Source: Cryptomeria japonica (Eukaryota > Streptophyta > Pinopsida > Cupressales > Cupressaceae). Taken from it: a DNA stretch of 64,000 bases. The stretch lies in the NCBI RefSeq assembly GCF_030272615.1, contig NC_081405.1, forward strand, positions 308,922,014 through 308,986,013, written 5' to 3'. Numbering within the stretch: position 1 is the first letter of the stretch; each line of letters begins with the position of its first letter. A model generated the notes under the pieces. That model made no database searches. It had not been told where the DNA came from and saw only the letters and a program-made list of their open reading frames with translations. Position numbers and translations under genes: made by a program. Below are positions 1 to 11,991 of this stretch, in pieces.

Positions 1-2348
1 CTCACTCTATTGGTGAGACACCTTCTCTACTACACTAGTTCACTCTTCTATTGCTCTCATTTGCTGCATTGTTTGCCAATAAGCTCTACCAGTTCATCTT
101 TCCTCTATTTTTCTCTATTGTATCTCCTCCTCTCTGCTTTTCTCTTTTCGGTACTATACTCTGTCAGTTCTATGTCTGCCTCCTCTACAGCTTGCTTCAC
201 TTCTTCTCTACCGGTATGGACACTATAGGTTCTGCACTTCTAACGGTTGTCCACTTCAACCCGTTTCTCCCTCATACTCATAGTCTTTTCTCAGATACTC
301 ATTGAGCACTCAACTAATTTTCTCTCACATACAGAAGTAGCACCTAATCACTTCAAATTAGCACTTTCTTCCTCTCCTCAGCAACCTACTCTCTTATCCA
401 GCAACACTAATCAATGATTTTGGCTTCCTTATTTATAGTCTGGTTTTCCCACCAAAATACAATTCAAAATTAAGTCGGTTAAGGTTTCTTCCACCGATTA
501 AATATTTACCAGATCTAATCCAATGTGCCTTGAATCAATCACCTACATGAGAGGAATGCATCTATACACGTTTTTGATCATCCAATGCATATTTGTTAAA
601 AATAGAAAATCTAACCCTTTTCTTTAGCCTCGAAGTCATTTGACACATTTATGATCCACTTCTTTCCTTCTCGAGATCAATCTACAATTGGTTATCAACA
701 TCGATCATGGCACCAGTAGATCTCAGATCATCCTCTGTCATTCATCCTTCATCAAGCCGCACACTTTGCAACTCCTCCGTGATTGTCACAATCAACATTT
801 AATATCGACCAATCACAACTACATCTTTGATACCATACATCACCAACCTCTGCATATTCTCCACCTCAGCTCCACGTGGCATCATAGTCGGTATCCACCT
901 CATCACACTACTTTCTCGATTCACCTTGCTCACCAACCACACACATAACCGATACACCCATATCGGTTCACTAACCCTACCGACACTAACCACCTTGTAA
1001 GTTATCCTTCCTCACATCACCTTTTCTAACATATTGATGTAACCCTAATGTCTGCACTTCACTGCTCTGCCAGTGAAACACCTCTATAAATATGTTCACT
1101 TTTTGGCACCATAGCTACTCCAACAACTCTCCTTATCTTTTAGTTTCCTGCACTTGTCTTTATCAAGTGATAGCCTAATCTTCGTTATCTCTTCTCTGTT
1201 GTTTCATCGGTTGACATAATATGTCAACTATAACTAATGCAGATTCTGGTAGATGTGTCTGTTGGTGGACAACATACTTTCCTTCTTGCTAGAGAGACAC
1301 ATTGATGACACCAAGTCATCACACTCCAATTGTTCTACATCAAACTTCCTTTAGCATCCTAGTATCACCATGTATATTCCTACAGACTCACTAGCATCCT
1401 TCTTCATCAAACTAGTTCTCCTCTCAACTAGTTTGTCAAGATGACAAAAACACCATCTCAACTCCTCATTCTTCCTTCATTGTTCTAGTAGCACACATTG
1501 TTTTCACTTTCTTATCCAGTGTATTTATGATCACACTCTCTGGAGGGTTAACTGATCTCAGACTTTGGAAGTATTCTCATCTTTCTCTTGATCATTTGGT
1601 TTGTTCATTCATTCACCTACCTTCTACATCCAATTTTGTACCAACATGATATAGTTGTCCTTATGCATATGTATCTCTAGCTTGACATATGTCCTGGTGG
1701 TTTTCCATAAGTCATCCTACACTCAGAGGAAACATACTCTGTTAACCTATCACCTAGCCTGTGATAGCTTCTTCAACCTATGGGAGTCCTACTAGTTAAG
1801 CTTACACTATCAATCTAGTGGCCTGCACATACTTCACATCCAGTGTTGATGTTATTTAGGTAGAATTATGCCTCTTCATCACAAACAAAAAATCAAGCAC
1901 CTTGCCCATCCTACTTGTACACTAATCACAATCTTGTTGGTTGACAGCTACTTACTTGGTTGAACTGTCTTCCCAATGTCAACATATCACTTACTAGTTG
2001 ACATCATTTCCTTACCGTTGATGCACTATATGGGTAACCTATTTATTTCATCCTTACAAGGTAGGCACTAACTTGTGTACTAGTGACTACAGTGATCATT
2101 TCTCTGAGTGGCATGCTCTTTCTTACCTTACCGATTTCTGCAATACAAGGTGATATCAAGGATATCTCATCGTGTACTCCTCCTTGATAGTGTTTTACAT
2201 ACATCTCTGATACCGATAGTCATTCCATACCGGTTGATATAAATGACAACCCAATTCCAACAATCTCGTGTTCACTAGTTGACATCAATGTCAATGATAC
2301 CGGTAATATCCTATACTAGTTGAAATCAATGACAACACAATGCCAACA
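1..2348 (-). repeat. 3' LTR of the outer element, partial
   Basis: This segment aligns with 13764-16105 over its whole length with many substitutions and small indels. It ends in CCAACA just before a purine-tract complement, as expected for the TG...CA boundary of a minus-strand LTR. About 470 bp of the LTR lies left of the window. Short reading frames in it are not genes. A TATTTATA at about 429-436 reads TATAAATA on the minus strand and matches 14186-14193 in the other LTR. Confidence 0.85.
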
Positions 2349-2364
2349 ATCTCCCCCTTTGGCA
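2349..2364 (-). other. Polypurine tract of the outer element
   Basis: On the minus strand this reads TGCCAAAGGGGGAGAT directly before the LTR start TGTTGGCA. That is the expected position and composition for plus-strand priming. The same tract adjoins the copia 3' LTR at 7234. Confidence 0.8.
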
Positions 2365-3391
2365 TGGATGTCAAAACATTTAGTATCTAGTATACTACGG
2401 TGACTTTCTCCCCCTTTGACAACAATGGCAAAGGGCATTGTAAAAATTCTTTCTTCCCCTTTAAAGATTATGCACAATATCATCTCAATCACCAACACTT
2501 GAGATGGAAATTTCAGGTACCAAAAAACTCTTAACAACATACACCGATCTGTCTCTTCTTCTTTCGCTCAGGACTAGTTGAGGAATGAATTTCTTCTCTT
2601 ATGCATGTGGTCCTACCGGTTTGCCATATTCCTCTTACTTTAAATTGATGAACCATAGTCAGATGAGCAATATATTTCCTAGTATTATCAAGCATCTTCT
2701 TGAACTACTTCTATGTGCAGTATATTTGATATTAGTCAGAAGATATGGCCCTAAACTCCCCCTGAAACACAGACCTTTGATCTTCATCTTATTCAGTCAA
2801 GTCCTAAACTGGGACTCACATCAATACCTATAACATCCATCATCATGACCACAATGCCAACTGCAGGTCACATATCCAACCGGTTGACCCCTAAAGATGT
2901 ATGCTCATAAGATCATCTACCTGACTAATACATATCATTCAGGTCCTTTCCAATAACACTAAGACATAACCTCATCCATCTAGGCTACCAAAGTTACTGC
3001 AATGATCTCTCAACATCATTGCCTTACATAACCTACAATACTGATCAACACTCATGTCAGTAACATGCTACACATACCAGTCTCTTATCCCCACTGGGAA
3101 ACTTTCATCTTTACCTTTATCTCCTGGTTCCAATTACCTTAGCTAACATTCACTTCACCTATAGTAGAACACCATCTTCCATGTGTAGTCAAGGCGATAA
3201 CTAGACACACACTTCCATTTCATTTTCTTCCTCTTACCGGTAGCAACTTGTTCATCTCCTTGTCCACTTTCAACTAAGGGATGAATGATCAGGTCAATAT
3301 GTAACTCCCTTTGAGTCCCACATCTCCTTTAAGCCATAGGAGACATCACCAATGCATTGAATGCACAATGTCAGTCCATAGTCCTACTTTC
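2365..3391. other. Outer element 3' untranslated region, no gene seen
   Basis: This is the stretch between the gag remnant and the polypurine tract. It contains only short frames without recognisable domains, plus further CCCCCTTTG purine-tract-like complements near 2410 and 2455. Confidence 0.5.
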
Positions 3392-5395
3392 CTACTTCTT
3401 CCTCCAAATTTTCTTGGTCTCACTTTTCTTCCCCTTTCCAGACAGGGGAGTAGGTTTCTTCTTCTCCTTCTGATTAATCCTTACACTTCCAGATTCTACA
3501 TCACAACCAAAAGTGATTCTATAGTAGCACACAACATCCATCCCAACTTCATGATTAGGGAATCTCTTATCATGTCGGTTAGACCATCTTATTCTGGCCA
3601 TCCCATTGTATCCTACTACCAGAACCAGTCGACCTCTTGATCTTATGGGAACAAAATCTCTTCTACTTTTGTTCCATGCAATATTTTGCCTCTCATATGC
3701 TCTATATCCATTTCTATGTTGAGCATAGCTACTAAACCGGTAGTAATGTGAGTGCAAGTTAATTCCTCTGCAGTTATGACTTTTATGACCAGAGCCATTA
3801 CACCTCCAATAGATGACATTATTGTTTCTAGGAAGAACATATTGTCTATTCCTAGATGTCATTTTGCATTCATCTTCCCTATGGAAGCATTCCTTGCATA
3901 CAAAATAGTAACTGAAAAGAGGAGGCACATTACTTACAAATTTGTTTTGCCAAGCGTGAGGAGACCTTACTAGTTTAGTGTTTCCATTTCTGCTTCTCCG
4001 TGTATGAATCTTGGATTGTCCACATCCTAGAGCTCTTCCATACATTTTCTCCTTTTCTCATACATGCTTTGTCTTGTGGACATCAACATTTCCTTATCTT
4101 CTACGAGGATGAGGTCTTCTATGTTGTCTTCTCATGGTCTTGCTTTCGGTGAAGTCACCTTCTCTCAACTTCCCTTTTCCTTTTGGATCTGTATGATTCC
4201 TTCTTGTAGTATATCAGACTGTGAAGGTTTGTCCTTTGCCTTTTCCATTTAAGGAGACAAAATGAATGTCTTCTTGAGAAGTTTCCTTGCTAGTGGAGCA
4301 TTCACCGACACCACATCCTAGTCCTCCATTCTCCTTGGAATGCTTTTGCAGGCTTAACATCCTATCCAAGGCTTCAGTGCCACCATCATATTTCTTTCTC
4401 AGTTTAAGATCATCTTGGCACTTATCTAGCTCTAATATGAGCTTTGTAACTTCATCCTTAAGAGCATGACACTCCTTTCCTTTAGTCTCCACCTCTTGCT
4501 CTAACACTTTACACCTACACCTATTGGTATTCGGATCCGATCTGGATTTCACATTCACATTCTTAGCATCAACCACTTGTGCTTGCAGATTAGCAAGGTC
4601 TAACTCTAATTCTTGAAGACTATTGACCAACTGGTTCTGTTCCATAATAGCAGCATTCTTGAACATCTTGTATTCTTTCCTCAGAATCTCCATTTCGCTT
4701 TCCTTGGAGTCTGAGACTGATTTCAAGTCATCAGTCAATCTTTTTACCTCTTCTAGTTGAGTGGTCAATAAACCAACCTTTTGGTTTGATTCTTCAAATC
4801 AGGTTCTCAGCTACTTGCTACAGTCCTCATGAATTGATCTTTTGTAGTTCTTAAATTCATTTTTAATATTTTGCATCTCTTCTAGAGCACTTACCAGTTC
4901 ACACTCAAGGTCTACTTCTGCATCTTCTTCTTATTCATCATCATTTTCAAATAGATCTTGCAGGCTAGATCTATCTACCTTGTCTCCTTCCTCTTCAACT
5001 TCTTCAAGGTCGCTGCCAAATACATCATACTAGTGGGATCTATCTACATTATCCCCTTTTGATGCGTGATTCTCAAATTCCATCTCATGGGCCATGAAGA
5101 GATGAGTCTCCTCATCACCATTCCTACTGCAACACTCTGATCTGCCTTTATCATCTGCACATGTATCTTCTATAGTGTTCTTCTCACTCTCACAAGTTGA
5201 TCCAGCAGTCCACAGTTCATCTCCATAAAGATTCTTCAGTCTATCCCATAGAACTTTTATTGATTTACACATATCCACCTATGAGGGAACATCACCGGTG
5301 ACCCCACTGAGTATAGCTTTCATGGCTTCTTCATTGCACATGCATCTTCTTTCTTCTTCAGAGATGATGGGAGGACTAACATTCTAGGGAGATCA
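3392..5395 (-). pseudogene. gag-like protein of the outer element (UBN2-like, coiled coil, zinc knuckle), broken
   Basis: The minus-strand pieces 5278-5030, 4768-4214 and 4045-3392 lie in one frame separated by in-frame stops, so this was one protein. From the N-terminus, a stretch with KVLWDRLKNLYGDE resembles the UBN2/gag helix region of copia elements. An acidic linker follows, then about 150 residues of Leu/Glu/Lys-rich predicted coiled coil (4768-4300). A Cys/His segment near 3880-3910 and a CCHC knuckle whose first Cys is replaced by Tyr (about 3780-3820) come next, then a basic tail. The family role is to form the virus-like particle and bind element RNA. No pol domains follow. It is certainly non-functional now because of the stops. 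Family assignment rests on pattern recognition only. Confidence 0.7.
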
Positions 5396-5576
5396 TTAAC
5401 AACTGACATCCATACATCAAACCCTAGAGAGGACAAGTAGACTTACATTCTACAACTCCAAATGGAATAGTTTGAACGATAAAAAATTGGAGTAGGGATT
5501 GACACTAAACAGATCATTGTGTCCTTAAGCCAGAATCTACCCAAGCGAGAGAAAGCTTGATAAACAGGGTACCTAA
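5396..5576. other. Leader between primer-binding site and gag remnant
   Basis: This is the short untranslated leader of the outer element, in minus orientation. No conserved feature is seen beyond the adjoining primer-binding site. Confidence 0.5.
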
Positions 5577-5590
5577 TCTCTGATATCAAT
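5577..5590 (-). other. Primer-binding site of the outer element
   Basis: On the minus strand this reads ATTGATATCAGAGA immediately after the LTR end. It resembles the initiator-methionine tRNA complement TGGTATCAGAGC used by many plant LTR elements, with a few mismatches. Confidence 0.7.
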
Positions 5591-5758
5591 TGTTACACAC
5601 AATGCACCACTCAGAGGGGGGTGAATAAGTGGTTCTCAAACTTTTCACTTTAACTATCCTATGTGAGCATATCGGTTATCAGATCTAACTTAATACAGAG
5701 TTACTGGTTAGTGAGGAGACCAACACAAATACATTCACACAATAAAAAGATATCTCAT
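5591..5758 (-). repeat. 5' LTR of the outer element, first part
   Basis: The LTR begins with TG at 5591, next to the primer-binding site. It is interrupted after 5758 by the copia element and resumes at 13457. CTCAT at 5754-5758 is one copy of the copia target-site duplication. Confidence 0.8.
5754..5758. repeat. Target-site duplication of the copia element (left copy)
   Basis: CTCAT here is repeated exactly at 13452-13456, immediately outside the other copia LTR. Five base pairs is the usual duplication size for Ty1/copia integrases. Confidence 0.9.
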
Positions 5759-7233
5759 TGTAAAGTTTTGATGCCAATAGCTAACAAGATGAGAGGGGGG
5801 GTGAATCATACAAACTTAATCTACCATGAAATCAACAGATTCAACCTCGGTAACTTATACTTCAGCAATATAACAAAAAACTGCTAAACATGCTAACTCA
5901 TAAAAACATAATCATCATAACACATATAACACTAGATTTAACGTGGAAACCCAAATAGGGAAAAACCACTATGGGATTTTGGAACCACTAAGAAATATAC
6001 TCTTCTAGAGTATGCTCGGTTAAAAGAAAATCATGTTAAAGATTACAAACACATTGCTAGATGTGACCCGGTAAAGGGATTTCCCTCAGATCTGTTAGGA
6101 TTTTCACTTTGTTATAAGTGACCTTGTCAAAGGATTTCAAACACTCATTTAGAATTTTAACTTGCTACAGGGTTTACAAATAAGACAGTTAGGTCCACTC
6201 GGTTAAGACATTTTCTGTCACTTACAAAACAACAGTAATAAAAATATATCTGCAACTTCACATCTAAAATGCTAAAGTAGATTCCATTTGCTCAAAACAA
6301 TCTTGTCATAGGACTTATCTTGTCCCTCTACTGGGCTCCCTAATTTGTTATTCAAATAGGTCTTCAAGCTTTTGTGCTCGGTAATCACTATGTAGCATCC
6401 TTGTGCTTACACTTGCCCGCATACTTTGTTCATCAATAATTTCTTATTTATAAACAATTTGCTAACCGCTGAATCGCCTTGATCACATTTCCCATGATCA
6501 ATCATAGCCATCAGATCTTCAATCTTGACTGGGTTCAATGTATCCTTCGATCTTAAAACATTTTACCTCACCTTGGAACTTGCATACCTTCCTAGGAACT
6601 TGTGCTAGGTTATTACGGTTCAATCTGTGTTGTAGATCTAGCTCCTGAATTTTCATTGCCATAGATCCTTAACAAACTTCATGCGCGGCATACCAATCAT
6701 TTATTCATCTCCAACTCATCAGCATCCTTCATTAAATAATTCTTTTATCCATCCAATGTGATCTGTCATAGCTCGATTGCAACTTGATAAATACTAAACT
6801 TTACTCGGTAGACATTCCGCCTTCATTAACCAATATCGATAACCTTAGGGTTTACCGACTAGGTTCTTAGCTCGGTGACATAGTATAGTATTAACCTTAC
6901 AATCAACAACATATGTAGGATATCAAAACAATCTAAACATCATGATCTCATCATTTTCTAACTTGGTAATAGTTGCCCATTGAATAACTTATTTCTCCCC
7001 TTATCCATCACATCCTTTCTGTGTCTTTTACCAACATCTTAATTCTCTTCAAATCAATCTTCTCAAGATATGGCAACATCATACTAAATCAGAAAATCAA
7101 TTTCTTGACATCAATGACAAAATAATATTATAAAGATAGTAATCATCCTTCTTCAGTTATATCAATAATCTCCAACAACCTTCTCAATATCCTTATTGAA
7201 TATCAATAATCCCCTTCTATTGTAATGCCAACA
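5759..7233 (-). repeat. 3' LTR of the copia element
   Basis: A 1475-bp direct repeat of 11992-13451 with TG...CA termini. TATTTATA at 6445-6452 is the minus-strand TATA candidate. The segment near 5941-5967 holds the GGAAACCCAA...GGGAAAAACC motif shared by several LTRs in the window. Confidence 0.92.
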
Positions 7234-7250
7234 ATCTCCCCCTTTGGAAT
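7234..7250 (-). other. Polypurine tract of the copia element
   Basis: On the minus strand this reads CCAAAGGGGGAGAT next to the LTR start TGTTGGCATT. It is identical in core to the outer element tract at 2349-2364. Confidence 0.85.
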
Positions 7251-7740
7251 TGATGGAAAAACCAACAATTAAATGGCAATACCAACTTGATTTATTCCAA
7301 CTGATTTGGATTCAGATTTCTGTTAGACTTCTGATGTTATCCTTGAGCTGTTAAAATCTTCTGAAGTCTTCTAGGCTTTCTCCCTCTTTCATTGGTCTTC
7401 TGAGCTATTATCTTGCATTTAGTCTTCTACCTTTTTCAGTAATCTTCTCCCCCTATCATTAGTCTTCTGTTATCTTCATCATTTAGGGTTTTACCATTTA
7501 GTTCTTTCCCCCTTTGACAACAATGCCAAAAGAAAAAAAACAAATTCATGATTTCTTCCCCTATGAAGTGATTTGCCTTATTGTGTTACACATGTATCAT
7601 CTCAGTCTCGGTCAGTGCAACTTGTCTCTATTCACTATTTCCTCCACACCTTTAGAAAACCTCATAAAGTGCATAAATCAGCATCAATCCACACATATTA
7701 TTCTGTAGATTCATCGAATTGATGTTTTCACCAAACTCTA
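7251..7740 (-). other. Copia 3' untranslated region
   Basis: About 490 bp between the pol end and the polypurine tract. It holds further CCCCCTTTG tract-like repeats (near 7505) and no coding domain. Confidence 0.6.
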
Positions 7741-9640
7741 TCAATGAGTAGAAGATAGGGGTAGGACCCCTAACTTGATTCTGAGATACTCAAAAGTGTT
7801 CCTTGGCAGTGGCTTTGTGAAGATGTCTGCTATTTGCTCCTTTGAACTGATATATTCCAGCACAACTTTCTTCTCTCGAACTTCTTGTATGAGATAATAA
7901 TACTTTATAGAAATATGATTTGTCTTAGAGTGCATTACCGGATTCTTTGAAATGTTAATGGCACTCGCATTGTCATAGAATATAGTTACTAGCTCGGTAA
8001 CCTTTTCATTTATACCTTCCAAAAGTTGCTTGATCCATGCTATATTAGTACAATTCAATGTTGTAGCAACATATTCAGCTTTTGTTGTTGACTGTGAAAT
8101 ACATCATTGTTTCTTGCTAAGCCAACTCACTAGTCTTTCTCCTAAAAATAAAGCTCCTCCACTTGTTCTTTTCCTATCATCAATGTTGCCTACCCAATCA
8201 GCATTAGTATAAACTTTTAAATCAAAATCATTCCTCTTTTCATATACTAAGCCATAATCTTCAGTGCCTTTTAGGTATTTGAAAATTCTCTTGATTGCTA
8301 TCATATGGGCTTCCTTGGGATCTACACAGAATCTTGCAACAATACCTACTGCATGTGCTATATCCAGTCTGCTGTGCACAACATATTGCAACTTTCCAAT
8401 CATAGATTGGTATACTGTCTCATAAACAGATGCAAATTCATCATTCTTTGATAGTTTACAATTAGTAGTCATAGGAGTACTTATAGGTTTAGAATCCTCC
8501 ATTTCAATTTTCTTCAAGATTTCCTTTATGTACTTGGATTGAGCAATGAAAATCTCATCTTTCATTTGCAGTATTTGTAAACCTATAAAATACTTTATCT
8601 CACTGATTAATGACATCTCAAATTCCTTGCACATTTCATTTCCAAAGTTCTTGCATAAGGAGTCATTACCACAAAAAATAATATCATCAACAAATATGGC
8701 TGAGATCAGTATTCCATTTTCCTCATCATTCTTCATGTACATATTATTGTTTTCACTTGTCCTAATAAAACCAATCTTGATCAAATAAGAGTGCAGTCTT
8801 TCATACCATGCTCTAGGTGCTTGTTTCAGACCATATAAAGCTTTGTTTAGTTTACATACATGATCTTTACTCTTGTCTTCAACAAATCCTTCAGGTTGTT
8901 CAATATAAACTTCTTCTTCTAGTATACCATTCAAAAATGCAGATTTAACATCCATTTGATGTACCTTGAATTTTTTGAAAGCAGCATATACCAACAATGT
9001 TTTTGCTCCCTCAAGTCTAGGCACAGGTACAAAAGTCTCACCATAATATATTCCTTCTTCTTGAGCATAACCTTTGCAAAATAGTCTTGCTTTATTCTGA
9101 ATGACCTCACCTTTTTCATTTAGCATGTTTCTGAAAATCCACTTTGTACCGATTACATTTTTGTCCTTTGGTCTTGGGACCAGTGTCCATGTTTCATTCT
9201 TCTTGATTTGATCAATCTCTTCTGTCATAGCATTTACCCAATCCTCATTGTTAAATGTCTCTTTTACTATTCTCGGTTCAAATTCAGATATTAGACATGT
9301 GTTTTGTCTTTGTTTGTTCCTTGTCATCACTGGATCATCCTTATCTCCTATAATCTGACTTGATGCATGATGTCTTCTAACATATTTGGCTAATATAGGC
9401 TTGGTAGGCTCTATATGATCTTCTTCATCACTCAGTAACTGGATATTATCTTCATTTTCTTTAGCAACTTTCTCGGTAGGATTTCTCAGTTGAACATAAA
9501 CAAATTCTTCATAAATTTCTGGTTCTTTGGAATTTCCTTCATCGTTTCTTTCTACAAATTCATCAATTTTCACATTTGCAATTTCTACTATTTTGTTGGA
9601 TGATTTGATCAGACATTTAAATGCTTTACTTCTAGAAGAT
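7741..9640 (-). pseudogene. Copia reverse transcriptase and RNase H, broken
   Basis: The frame 9573-8104 carries the copia reverse transcriptase. It includes QMDVKSAFLNG, YGLKQAPRAWYERL and the catalytic FVDD at about 8683-8694, so the active-site aspartates are kept. The RNase H region follows (ADW...RKRTSGG, then 8058-7741 ending at the usual C-terminal THF/KLGV-type segment). A TGA at 8101-8103 interrupts RNase H. Upstream, the frame changes between the integrase C-terminus (ending 9609) and this block, indicating a one- or two-base indel near 9640-9660. In the family this enzyme copies element RNA to DNA inside the particle. Here it cannot be made in full. Confidence 0.92.
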
Positions 9641-10985
9641 AACCAAGAAATGTTCCTTCCTTGCTTTTCTGATCAAACTTTCCATTTCTATCATCTTTGT
9701 GAACATAACATCTACTTCCAAAGATTTTAAAATAACCTACGTTAGGTTTCTTGTCATACCAGATTTCATAAGGTGTCTTCATAGTTCCTTTCTTCAGTTG
9801 TACACGGTTTAGGGTATAAACTGCAGTGATGATTGCTTCTCTCCAAAATGTTTGAGGTACCCTCTTTTCTATCATTAGGGTTCTAGCACAATCTACAATT
9901 GATCTATTTGTTCTCTTAGCTATTCCATTTTGCTGAGGTGTTCTCGGTGTAGACACTTGCCTTTTTATACCATGATCATTGTAGAATAAGTTAAATTCAT
10001 CAGAAGTGAACTCTCCTCCTCTATCAGATCTAAGACATTTCAGCTATCTTCCTATTTCATTTTCAACTCTTGCCTTGTACCATTTAAACATTTGAAAAGC
10101 TTCTGATTTTTCTTTTAAAAACATAACTGACATCATCCTTGAGTAATCATCCACAAATAATATGAAATATTTATCACCATAATAACTTTGAACTTTTATG
10201 GGACCACAAAGGTCAATGTGCACAAGATCTAAAATTCCTTTAGAGGTGTAGGACTTACTTGTAAAGCTTGATCTTGTCATCTTACCCATCTAGGATCCTC
10301 GACACATAACATTCTCAGGTTTTTCTAGGCTTGGTAGACCTCTTACTCGGTGCTTCTTACTTATTTTGATCAGATTATCAAAATTTACATGACAAAACCT
10401 TTTATGCCATAACCAGGTATCATCTATCTTTCCATAAGGACACTTGTTCTGAGTTGAGTCAAGATGAAATGTATTACCTTTTGTTTGTGTCTCGGTAGAA
10501 GCCAACTTTCCATGTTTGTCATGAACTTTGACACATCCCCTCTGGAATTCTATTCGGTATCCTGTATTGTTTAGTTGTGCTACACTCGACAAATTGTATT
10601 CCAAACCTTCAACCCAGTATACATCATCACATTTAGCATTTTCAAGAAGTGTGATAGAGCCTTTACCTTTTACTGGACATGGTGCATCATTACCAAATCT
10701 TACATAGCCTCCATCATAATCTTCTAATTTAACAAATTTGTGTTTATCACCTATCATGTGATGTGAGCATCCATTGTCTATGATCCAAGAATCATTATTA
10801 TTTATGTGATATATTAGGGATTTTTCTTCATACCTTTCTTCATCTGATCCATCTTTAATAGCCACATAAACAACTTCCTCTGTATCAGTTTCATCAGATT
10901 TATCATCGTTGGATTCCTCATCAGCTACTAGGCATGTCTTTCTGTCTCTCCTTCTGAAGTCTCGGTGTCCTTTGTATTGGTTGTC
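9609..10985 (-). pseudogene. Copia protease and integrase, broken
   Basis: In minus order: a protease motif WIIDNGCSHHM (about 10750-10790), where the usual D-S/T-G triad reads DNG; the pre-integrase His/Cys region; and the integrase core with HIDLCGPI, FVDDYSR and SDRGGEF. The catalytic Glu region follows, and at 9915-9917 the codon is AAG (Lys) where the family has Glu. In-frame stops lie at 10287-10289 and 10041-10043. Protease would cut the polyprotein and integrase would insert the DNA copy. Both lack key residues here. Confidence 0.9.
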
Positions 10986-11927
10986 TTTCTACCTGTTATC
11001 TCGGAATTCTCTCTTTTCACTAGATTCTTTTTCAGGGTAGTTAGAAGCCATATGTCCTATTTTATCACAATTGAAACATTTTAAAGGTAGCTTTCCTTTA
11101 TACTTACCTTTTCCTCTCGGTAACCTTTTGGCTAATAATGCTTCAAACTCTTCTTTCTCTTTGATTTTCTCATACAGTTTGTGCACTTCTTCCATGTTCT
11201 TACGAAATCTTTCACTTGCTCCACTATGATTTGCTTCAGAGTACTTATTCATTCTATCATTGTAATCATCAGATTCACCAATATGAAAAGAACTGAATGC
11301 ATATTCTACTTTATTTACCAAAGACCTACTGTTATCAAAATTACTTAACTCAAATGCATGTAGCTTACCAATAGTAGCATGCAAAGAAACTGGCATGTTT
11401 GGTATAGACCTTAGTTCATTGATTGTAGAGACTCGAATGGAATAAGCAGGTAGAAGGGTTCTCAACAACTTACTTGTTACATCCTTTTCTTCAATAGTTC
11501 CTCTTGCTCCTTTGATTTGATTGACAGTCTCCTTTAACCTTGTACTATATTGTGTTATGTTCTCACCTTCATTCATTCTCATGGATTCAAGTTGTCCTCT
11601 TAGACTATCTACTTTTGCTCTTTGAACATGTTCATCACTTCCATACACAGATATGAGCTTGGTCCACATTGCTTTTGCATCATTACAACCTTCTAGATCA
11701 TTAAACTCTGAGTCAGTCAATGTTGATGTTATTTCAATCATAGGTTAAATATATTCTTGCTTTGCCTTTATCTCTTCCAAGGTCATCGGGTTGGTGCTTG
11801 GTAGGATGTAATCATTCTCCAAATAATATGTTGCATATTCTCCAATTCCTGATAAATGCAGCTTCATCCTTTTTTGCCATTTGGAGACACTTGACTTGTT
11901 CAGCTTTGGTGCATCTCTTTTATACAT
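10986..11927 (-). pseudogene. Copia gag, broken
   Basis: Frames 11927-11745 and 11741-10989 are in phase and separated by a single TAA at 11742-11744. The protein shows the UBN2-type gag region (AKAMWTKLISVYG and following helices). A CCHC knuckle, CFNCDKIGHMASNY, has Tyr in place of its last Cys. Another stop (10986-10988) separates gag from protease. The predicted role is capsid formation and RNA binding. The reading frame is the same as for integrase, so gag-pol was one polyprotein of about 1,400 codons. Confidence 0.9.
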
Positions 11928-11978
11928 CTTCAGATCTTTGCCTCAAGTACCTTTAAACTTTTCTTCCAAAGTCCACAA

Positions 11979-11991
11979 CTTTGATACCAAT
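11979..11991 (-). other. Primer-binding site of the copia element
   Basis: On the minus strand, TTGGTATCAAAG follows the 5' LTR end. It is close to the initiator-Met tRNA complement TGGTATCAGAGC. Confidence 0.85.
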
